Virus record (IMG/VR): IMGVR_UViG_3300031703_000026
Span: 1 to 35,140 of that record
Source of the DNA: a virus
Direction: 5' to 3' (one strand)
Length of the DNA stretch: 35,140 bases
Both the position numbers and the translations under genes were made by a program. Shown here piece by piece: positions 15,086 to 25,300 of this stretch. The first letter of the stretch is position 1; each line of letters starts with the position of its first letter. The notes below the pieces were generated by a model. It saw only the letters and a list, made by a program, of their open reading frames with translations, was not told the DNA's origin and searched no databases.

Positions 15086-18000
15086 ATGAGCCAAGAACGT
15101 ACAGACAATTTATTTGCAAGTGAGAGTTGGACAGCAGTATACACTGCATTTACCAACATCAGTCTTAAAGCATATGACTTCGATACAATTAGAGAAGCCC
15201 TGTTAGCATATACAGTTCAGACTTATCCTGATAAATTTAATGACTTCATTGCAAGTTCAGAATTCGTTGCGATTCTAGATTTGGTCGCATACATGGGACA
15301 CAGTTTAGCATTCAGACTGGACATGAACACTCGTGAGAACTTTATGGACACTGCTGAACGTAGAGCAAGTATTCTACAGATGGCAAAGACGTTGGGTTAT
15401 AATAAGACTAGGCCAATCAATGCGAAAGGTTTTATGAAGATTACTAGTATAACAACCGATGAGGGAGTTCTTGATAACGAAGGTGTTACATTGGCTGGCA
15501 AGAACGTCAACTGGAACGACAGTAATGATATAGATTGGTATGAGAACTTTATCAGTATTCTAAATGCTTCATTCTCTGGTACAACTAAGATTCAGAATCC
15601 ATCATCTACATTGACTATTTCAGACGTTGAACATTCTGTGTATAATATAAATGAAGATATTACTGCAAAAAGTGTAAACTATCCGTTCACATCTAACATC
15701 AATGGAAAGAGTAGGGGCTTTGAAGCAGTATCGGTTTCATTAGACACTGAGAACACGAAGATTAGTGAAGCAGAACCAAAAACAACAAATAAATTTACAA
15801 TAGTCAATAGAAATGATAACTTGGGTTCGGCAAGTGACAGAACTGGATTCTTTGTTTATGCAGTTGCGGGCTCACTTGAATACCAAGATTTCTCTTATGC
15901 TACCAAAATATCAAACAGAATAGAAACAATAAATGAAACTAACATATCTAACTCAGATGTGTGGGTACAGAAAATAGACTCAGCAAGATCATATGTGTCA
16001 ACAGTAACGTCAATTGATAACGATACTAGAGAGACCGCGATATATAATAGTTTACGAACTGGGTCTGGCGATATCGTGAGTATAAATTCTATAGATAATA
16101 ATGGAATTGAACTACATTATCCAGATGGCCTGTTTGGCAATGCCGCCGTCGGCAACTACAGAACATGGTACAGAAAAGTTGATAATGACAATTTCTCTGT
16201 AAACTCTAATGACATTATTAACAAAATTATAACAATTCCGTATATTGGAACTGATGGCAGAACTTACAGACTTTCACTAACAATGTCAAGCACAATTGAC
16301 TTTGGTGAAAACTTTGCTGGTGAAACATATACAAGTGTACGCAGAATTGCTCCAAGAAATTATTATTCACAAGATAGAATGGTCAATGCACAAGATTATA
16401 ATGTGTATCCATTATCGTTGGGAAACAATGTAGTTACTAAAGTAAAATCAGTAAATACTTCTTTCGCTGGTAACTCTCGCTTTTATGAAATGGACGATGT
16501 ACTTGGGCATCACTCTAACTTGAGTGTGACTGGTTCAGACGGAAGTCTATTTGTTGAAAATGATAATGTCTCAATCTCCTTGAGTTATAATAAACTACAA
16601 GGAAGCAGTGATAACTTTATACGAAACGAATTGACTAAAGCATTAAAGCATCCAAGTTTATTGAATAGTTACTTCCACAAGTACAATGGCGACTCTAGTG
16701 TAGTTAGGACACCGTCATCGGGATATTCAATTACTGGTAACGGAACAAAAATTTTATTACCAGTCGCATTGGCAGTGACAGATGAAGCACTAGAAGGTGA
16801 CTATGTTGAATTACTAATGACTAATTCTCAAAAATCTATATGGGCAGAGGTTAAAACAGTATCGACTGATAAACTTACTATTACATTAAGTAAATTTATT
16901 CCAGAAGTTGGAACAGTTATAAAAGTGGTAAGGGGATTTAGAACTAAATTTACGCCAACAGAAATTACGGATATTAAGACAGTAGTTGATAGTAACGCAG
17001 AACAGAAATTTGTACTAAAATGGGCATTAAAGACTGGCGAAACAAACAAACGAGAATGGCAAAGACATACAACTATAGATGTCCCTGTAGAAGTCCATAT
17101 TACATTTAATTATAATTCTGGCATTAGAGACAATGAATCAGAATATACTGCTACATTTACTGGTAAAAAGGTAGCATTCGAAAGTAGAGACCAAGTTAAG
17201 TTTTTCTATGGTAACAAAACTAGTATAATTGACAATGAGACTAATCTAAAGACTCAAGATACTATTCATCTCAATTATCTAAAAGAGGGTGGCACGCCAG
17301 TTGATGGAACGGCTACAGAAGATCCAGATAAGAAAGTCACAGTTGGACAAGTTCAGATATCATCACCTCAGGCGGGCAATGGCACAAATGGTGCACCAGT
17401 TGGGGGCGCAATTTTTGATGCCGAATTTATACATAGTGGCGCACCAACTACTTATGCGTTCGTAGAAGACAACGATTATGGTGATAATGTGAAATATAAA
17501 CATCATCTAGTGTCTCCCGATGGAATTCAATATCTACTCACTAGTAATCTTGCTGAACGAACCGCTTTATTTACTTATCCTGTGAACCATAATGATAAAA
17601 TTATAGGCACAACAGGTGAGTATAAACTCTCAATGCCAATAGATGACCTAACGATATACACTCCTTCGTTATCGACTCCAATTACAGGTGGAACGGATGT
17701 CGAGGTAGTTGTTTCGTCAATATTTCAAAAATCTACAGACCGCGTTTTGTTTTTAGAGGGATACACTGGTAATGTTGGTGCTTCTAATCCATCTCATTCG
17801 ACACAAACATCTAGTCAACTATTTGATATCGGATTCAAGGGTGAGTCATCGTTGTCTTACTTTGGTTCTGCTGGTGATAAATTCAAATGGTTAGATGAAA
17901 GTGATGCACTATCAGTAGCAGGGTACACAGAAACAACTGAGTTTGTTACTACTGGAGATGACACAGGATATATATTTACTATGTCAACTGCCGCATCCGC

Positions 18001-19360
18001 TAAGTACAATGATTTAGATACTGATATTTACTTTAAGCAATATGCTTACTCAGAATTTACAATACCAAGCCCAACTACTCCACTTACTGTTGATAATATA
18101 GTACTTCGAGATAGTAATAATGTCATACTTGATAATAAGCATATAACAGTTGATGTCGTGCCTAGTACTACTAATTATAAAGTTGTTTTCTGGACATTAA
18201 ACGTGTCAGTCGGAGCACTTATTGATGTGTTTATAGGCAGCACAATTGTAGATGTGAGTTCAATTGCAGATTTCTCTATCAGAGTAACAGCCACATTTGG
18301 TCTATCAGTTGGCTCAACATCAACGAGTACTACATACGGTACGTCCTCATCTTATGTGTACGATGACTACGTGACTAACGAAGGATACACTGATAATACA
18401 AAAGTTAAACTATTGACTTCTGATACCAATGATAATCCATTTGCTATGCTTGATATTATTCGCACAGACGAAAAGATTGTAATGGAACGATACACTGTTA
18501 ATAATGTAAAATATGAAAAGGCTTCATCAGTTGCCGTTGCCGCCACGGGACCAACTGGAGTACCACCAAGTGCAACAATATACTATAATACAACTACTTC
18601 TAATTGGTGGATACGTGAAGCCGGGGGATGGAGTTTACTAGAAGGATATGTAGACCAATCTACTGTAACGCCACTATTGAATCAAATGAGTTACAACAGT
18701 ATTCAGTACCGAGTAATAGATGGTATTACATTTGTTAAAGATGAGTTTACAAGTTTTAGATGGGACCATTACGCTGACTTAAACAAGCGAATCGATCCTA
18801 GTACTAGTAATATCATAGATATGTATGTTTTGAGTTCTGATTATGTTAGAAAAGTAAACGAATGGGTAGCAAACGATTTCTTGACTACAACTCCAGTTGC
18901 TCCTAATAATTTCGAATTAACAAAGATAATGAATAGCATCGAACCAAAGGGTTCAATTGCTGACCATATTGCTTATATTCCAGTACAGTTTAAGTATCTA
19001 TTTGGTTCATATGCAAGTAATGAGAATCAAGCAATATTTAAAATCATTAAAAAGTTGGGAACTGGATATACTGATAGTGAAATTAAAACAGCAGTATCTT
19101 CTAAAGTAAATGAATACTTTGCAATCAACAACTGGGACTTCGGTGCAACATTCTATTTCTCAGAACTGGCAGCGTTCTTGCATAAAGAACTTGGCGATTA
19201 TATTTCAAGTGTAATTATTACTCCGAAATATGCTAATGGCAACTACAAAGATCTGTTAAGTATATCATGTGCATTGAACGAAATATTCATGGCAGTGACG
19301 ACATCTAATGATGTAAAAATAATAACACAATTAGCGCAATCTGAATTGGTAGGCAAATAA
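15086..19360 (+). CDS. 6: Baseplate wedge protein gp6, enlarged
   Basis: A 1424-residue protein, more than twice the 660 of T4 gp6. The N-terminus carries the gp6/baseplate-J signature: FDTIREALLAYTVQTYP, then FVAILDLVAYMGHSLAFRLDMN and ERRASILQMAKTLGY (about residues 30-120). The extreme C-terminus has conserved helices (FYFSELAAFLHKELGDYISSV). gp6 forms the ring that holds the wedges and changes shape on contraction. The middle, roughly residues 650-1130, is T/S/D-rich and beta-like and probably represents inserted surface domains. It starts 1 nt after gp25 with GAGAGAA upstream and ends 1 nt before the giant gene. Confidence 0.88.
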   Translation: MSQERTDNLFASESWTAVYTAFTNISLKAYDFDTIREALLAYTVQTYPDKFNDFIASSEFVAILDLVAYMGHSLAFRLDMNTRENFMDTAERRASILQMAKTLGYNKTRPINAKGFMKITSITTDEGVLDNEGVTLAGKNVNWNDSNDIDWYENFISILNASFSGTTKIQNPSSTLTISDVEHSVYNINEDITAKSVNYPFTSNINGKSRGFEAVSVSLDTENTKISEAEPKTTNKFTIVNRNDNLGSASDRTGFFVYAVAGSLEYQDFSYATKISNRIETINETNISNSDVWVQKIDSARSYVSTVTSIDNDTRETAIYNSLRTGSGDIVSINSIDNNGIELHYPDGLFGNAAVGNYRTWYRKVDNDNFSVNSNDIINKIITIPYIGTDGRTYRLSLTMSSTIDFGENFAGETYTSVRRIAPRNYYSQDRMVNAQDYNVYPLSLGNNVVTKVKSVNTSFAGNSRFYEMDDVLGHHSNLSVTGSDGSLFVENDNVSISLSYNKLQGSSDNFIRNELTKALKHPSLLNSYFHKYNGDSSVVRTPSSGYSITGNGTKILLPVALAVTDEALEGDYVELLMTNSQKSIWAEVKTVSTDKLTITLSKFIPEVGTVIKVVRGFRTKFTPTEITDIKTVVDSNAEQKFVLKWALKTGETNKREWQRHTTIDVPVEVHITFNYNSGIRDNESEYTATFTGKKVAFESRDQVKFFYGNKTSIIDNETNLKTQDTIHLNYLKEGGTPVDGTATEDPDKKVTVGQVQISSPQAGNGTNGAPVGGAIFDAEFIHSGAPTTYAFVEDNDYGDNVKYKHHLVSPDGIQYLLTSNLAERTALFTYPVNHNDKIIGTTGEYKLSMPIDDLTIYTPSLSTPITGGTDVEVVVSSIFQKSTDRVLFLEGYTGNVGASNPSHSTQTSSQLFDIGFKGESSLSYFGSAGDKFKWLDESDALSVAGYTETTEFVTTGDDTGYIFTMSTAASAKYNDLDTDIYFKQYAYSEFTIPSPTTPLTVDNIVLRDSNNVILDNKHITVDVVPSTTNYKVVFWTLNVSVGALIDVFIGSTIVDVSSIADFSIRVTATFGLSVGSTSTSTTYGTSSSYVYDDYVTNEGYTDNTKVKLLTSDTNDNPFAMLDIIRTDEKIVMERYTVNNVKYEKASSVAVAATGPTGVPPSATIYYNTTTSNWWIREAGGWSLLEGYVDQSTVTPLLNQMSYNSIQYRVIDGITFVKDEFTSFRWDHYADLNKRIDPSTSNIIDMYVLSSDYVRKVNEWVANDFLTTTPVAPNNFELTKIMNSIEPKGSIADHIAYIPVQFKYLFGSYASNENQAIFKIIKKLGTGYTDSEIKTAVSSKVNEYFAINNWDFGATFYFSELAAFLHKELGDYISSVIITPKYANGNYKDLLSISCALNEIFMAVTTSNDVKIITQLAQSELVGK

Positions 19361-19361
19361 T

Positions 19362-22300
19362 ATGGCAAAGAAGATTTATGACTTTTTACCGAGTCATCTA
19401 AAGAACGATGAGTTAGAAACGATATTCGAAACTACACTCGACCGAGTGTTCTCTACTGGTGAAATGGAGAAGACAAAAGCATTTGTTGGCAGAAAGGAAA
19501 AGGGAATATATAACAGCAATGATATATATCTATCATATCCGGAACAGGCGTACGCAAGAGATAATTATGGCCTTGAACCAACATTCTCAAATCAAGATGC
19601 AACCGATAATGTATTCTATGATGATTTACTTAATGCAATGTATAATAAAGGCGCATTAACCAATGACCATAGAAGATTATTCAAGAGTACATTAGATACC
19701 GTAAGTTTACCAATAGACATAGATAAGTTTGTCAACTACAGTATGTATTACTGGATTGAGCCTGGATTTACTACTGATACAAGTAAGCAGATGTCAACAA
19801 AAAAACATTACATTACTATCGATAAGGGTAATGATGATTTTTGGAGTTCTAATAATTCTTGGTACCACCACGATGATATTAAGAATTTAATCGCCAATGG
19901 CGATTCTGCTTTTATGTCTCAAGCACTAAGACCTATTATTGAATTTGATAAGAACATCGAGTTAAGTACTACTAGTGTCGCGACCACAGTGGCATCTTCG
20001 TTTACTGTTCCTACATTTAAGTCATATGACTCTACTGGAACAACCCAACTTGCCGACATAAAAATATTTCATTATGTAACAAGTACCAACTATGCGCTAG
20101 ACAGTGTATTAGTATTTCCAATGGAAAATCTTGAGCCCGTCGGACCAAAGAAAATGACAGGAGATTATCAAAGTGAATTTGTATTTAAGATAGATTTGAA
20201 CGAAACTTCAACGTACTTGTATGATAATGTAACATACAAGAAGTTGTATATCAAATCAACATTTGATTATCGTAACCTTCGCCAAGAAATAGGCGATAGT
20301 ATAGCACTGACAGATATTGAATTACTTCAATCAGCAAAAAATCTTAACACAATTGATTTATACGTTGACGGACAAAAACAAATAAACAACTACGTATATA
20401 ATAGTAATACGAATATTATATCAATGGACGAATCAGTCAGTGGCAACGTATATGTTGATTATTGCACTGCGTTGCCAGTAGTGTACGATGGGGCGACCGT
20501 GTTTCAGCGTATCAATCCAGCAGTTGAATATAATGTAGATAACAAGCCATATTATAGTACGGAAGAAAATCCAGTAGATCTGCCATACTCTCTCGTCTAT
20601 GAGCATCTTGTTCGTATACTTGAGACCGTGCCAGCGTTAACTGGCAGCCCAATATCAAATAATAATTACAGAACTAGTGGAACAAATACAGATAAACTAA
20701 GACACGCGAATCAAGGAAGTGTACTTATTCGTAACACAGTTGATGTTAAAGAGGCATATTTTGCACTAACACGAGATGACTACGACCCAATTAAAGCAAC
20801 AGAATTTTTATCTGGTGCATACAGTGGTTATAAAAATAAATTATTAACTACGATTATTGCTATATTGGAATCAAGTACTAATGATACAAAAACTGATTTA
20901 CAACTTTTAGATGAAGCGATTAGTATTATTTCTCTAGGAAAACATAAGAGTGTGAGTATCTTCAGAGATAGTGGAATGATGAATTTTGGCGAGAATCAAT
21001 CTCATTACGAAACACTTGACATCATTGTCACAGTCGGCGCGACAGAACAACGCATGCCATCGTTTATCAATACAATATTAAACGACAAAGATATTGTTGT
21101 TATTCTAAACGGTATCACAAAAAAATTACGGGTAGACTATACTTTATCATCGGGCGCAACAGAAATAACTTTTAAATCAGTATTAACTGCCGCAGATAAG
21201 TTGACTATCAGACACTATACTAATATAAAAGAAACATATATACCACCGAGTGCAACTTCGTTGGGAATTGCCCCAGTTTATATCCCACGTATTATAACAG
21301 ATACAGAATATAGTTCTCCTGTTTCATTTATTCAAGGACATGATGGCTCATTGGTACCTACGTTCGGCACCCGAATTGATAATATTCTTCTTACGTTTGA
21401 GACTTTAATATTTAACAATTTACCAGACAATAACAGTACTAAAGTATCTAGTATGAATTACGGATTATACGGCACTGCTATCACTGAGTATTCGAACGTT
21501 GAAAAGAAGTATATCATGTATCCATTCTTTAAGAAATGGATGATGAGAAATAGCATTGACAATCTAGACAACACCGAATTTGATGATGTCGATTATAAGA
21601 CGTGGAACTACAGAGCAAAAGACGAAACTATTAGTGGACACTGGAGAGGACAACTAATAAATGCGTACGGCACAGATAGACCAATACAAGAACCTTGGAA
21701 AGCATTAAAATTATCTCAGAAGCCAACGGGATTTGATACAACCTATGGCACAGATTACACTTTAGTTTCGTTCTGGACAACATTGATATCAACTAATTTT
21801 TTAGATTGTCCAGTGCCAGTGTGGGATATCAGTAACGCTCCTACTACAGCAGATATTGGAAAACTAAAATCGCCAAGTGATTTATTCTTTAACAGTTCTA
21901 TCCCATCAAGTGACACCACAATGAGCCAAGCATGGGAATTTGGAGATAATTCTCCAGTAGAACTTGCGTGGACAAGAAGTAGTGAATTTGCTTTTGCTGA
22001 ATTTACATTAATGTTGTTGTCTAGTCCTTTCGAAGTGATGTACAATTATAATACAGAGATAAAAGAAATTATCAAGTATTCTAATAAAAATGAAGGCATC
22101 GACACTGATGTTGTTCTTGCTGATAAAGACAAGTATTCATTCAAGTTGGGCTCTAAGTTAGGCGGATTTGTTAATAATTTCAAACTACAATCAGAAAACA
22201 ATTCATTATCGAATAGTAGATTTTCTGAAATACCAACAGACAACTATGATTTAATTGTTCACGCTGGCGTACCAAATAGAAGTGAATTCTTTAGTGCTAT

Positions 22301-25300
22301 CGTACTAGAAAAGGTATCATTAGATTCACCATATCCTGTTTATAGTCATGCAACCGCAGTACATTCAACAAAGTTTTATGTTAAGGACGATATTGTACTA
22401 AACACTGGCGATAGCAAATACTATAAAAGAAAAACAACAGGCATTTCTACAAAAGAATCTGCCGGCATAATCACATTTGATTACAGCAGTTGGACACTTA
22501 TATCACAACCAAAGACTAGTAAATTCGGATTTCAAGTACACGGATACGATGAAATCAATCCAACATTCTATTCAATGGGTTGGGACAAATCAAGTGGCAA
22601 GAAAGTATTTTCAACAGCAGGTGAAAAACTTGCTCTAAAACAATGGCAGTCTGGTGAATATTATAGACTAGATTCGTATGTATTATGGAACGATACTCCT
22701 TATGTGTGTCTTACTAATCACACTGCAACTTCGTTATTTGACGATAACGTTAAAGATTGGAAAGCAGTAGTAGAATGGCCAACAACAAATAAAACAAACG
22801 CAAATGGTTATAAAGAATTAGTAGATGATACTATAAAGAATTATAATTATGGCGATATCTTAGAAACAGTAGATGACGTTGCTCATTTAATTATGGGTTA
22901 CCAACATTACTTAAAATTGGTAGGGTGGGAATTCACAGACACAGAACAAAGCGGTGATATCATAGATTGGGAAAATCTGTTGTACAAGTTCTTAGATTGG
23001 CAGACTGAACAACATTCTGTTGGAGACTTTATTACATTGACTCCGTTGTTGACGGGTGGTAGTTTCAATGCCACTTATGGTGTTGCGAGTGTAGCCACTG
23101 AAACATTCAAGAATTTTTACAGAGTAGTAGACTCATCGGGTAGACTTATTCCGAGTACTGAACTTGATTTTCATACAGACGGTGCCAAATTATCGTTCAC
23201 TAGTAATGTTTCTATCTATGGAATGAAAATAGACGTAAGAGACATTGAACATGCATTTGTTGTTGATAGAATCGATAGTTACGATGATGTTATATATGAT
23301 CCACATACTCACACTCGTAATCTTCGTATGCAAATTGATTGTAACCGAACAGTAGATTGGGATGGAACTATGTCTGTTGATGGATATCTGATACACGACA
23401 ACAAGTTAATACCAAACTTTGACACAATGATTGAAGAAACTCGTCATTATCGAAATACAATTGTCGACCAAGGATTGTCGATTGTTAACAAATTAAAATC
23501 GAATCATATGGGATATACGACTAGATCGTACTTGTCTAATCATGGAATTGAAAGAGAATCGCAACTAGAATTCTATAAAGGATTCTTATCTCACAAAGGA
23601 ACAAATTCAAGTATTAATAGAATTGTTAATAAAAACAGTAACTTCAAAGATATCAAGCATTCTGATATTTGGGCAGTTAAGTTAAGTGATTATGGACATG
23701 AATCAACAAATCTTGTAATGACAAAAGATGTAGTAGTCAACGATATGATTAGTGATCCATTCTTAATAGAATACGAGAATATAACAAAAACATTTGTTAC
23801 TGAAACTTCAAAACCCACGATAGCAATTAAGACCGCGGGATATGTTGATGCTACTGACGTGAACTACATAACTAACACTCAGAGTGATTTAGTGAATTTA
23901 TCAACATCAACCAATACTCTTTACGAGGGAGATACGGCATGGGTCCAGTTCGATCCAGACCGAGATTGGGATGTGGTACGATTAAGTGAAGTAGCAGAGA
24001 TAAGTTACGTTGGAGAAACGGCTGACAATCAATTATACATTGGAATGATTAATGAGATAGAGTCAACTTTCATTGATAAAGCAATTTATCTAAAGATTTC
24101 AGGCGCTGAAATAGACCCAACAATAGATGGATATTATTTACTTGCTGCCAATGGAACAAAAACAGTGAGTAGTAGTACTATTTACGAATACTTAGTATAT
24201 GAAGAAGATTTTGAGCCAGTAATTGTTGAAATAGATTCTTCAACTACTAATAGTATCTTTGTTCCGACGAATGCGGATTCGGGAATTGAAGCAATTGGTT
24301 CGGTAAGCAACCCTGTATTCACTAATAGTGACATACTAGTTGTTGATGGAACGAGTTTCACTTACACACCAGCATCTGCTTCAACCTCTGGAATCTCGAT
24401 ACTAGGAACAGTTGCAAATCCAACAGTATCAGAGGGAGAACAAGCAAGATTTGTTATTTACAATAACGGTGGATTAGTAGAGAACGCACAGACTACCGTA
24501 ACATTTACGGGCACAGTTGCACCAACTACATCTGTGTTTGCTGGATTATATAATGACCAAGTAACGATCGACGGCACGACTTTAACAGTAGACTATAGTT
24601 CTTCTGCTGGAATTTCATTAACTTCAAGTGCTACAAAAAGTTCAACACTTACTACGGGAAATACTGTTGCAATAGATGGAACAACAAAGACAGTAGCACC
24701 GTTGACTTTGACTGGAACAGTAACAGCGCCAGTAATGACAGCAACAAAACCATTATCAATTAATGGACAAGTTGTTACACTTACTAATGGAGATACTCTT
24801 GCTGAAATTATTACAGCAATTAATGGGACATCTACTATCGTACTTGCTAGTAACTCTGGAACTAATGAACTAGTTCTAACTACTTCATCGCCAGAATTAA
24901 ATATGTCCGGCAGTGCTTTACAAGACTTGGGATTATCTACTACTACATTGTACTATGATTCAAAACTAGACAATCTAGTATCTGAACTTAATACTATAAG
25001 TAATATTATTTGCTTGATTAGTGGTAGTAATATGACCATAACCAGTTCTGGTACTTCAATGATTATCTCTGGAACAGCATTATCTGAACTGGGCATTACA
25101 GCAGGCTCTTATGAAGCGAATTCTAGTCCAACCACAACAAGTGTTGTTTCTCAGATAAACGCACTAAATATATTGGGCGTATCCGCCGCAGTTGTAACTG
25201 GTACAATTAAAATAACAAGTACAAACCATAACTTAGATATAGTTGAAGTAACTGTAGGCGCGATGGGGAGATTGGGATACGCTACTACTACAGTGGCAGT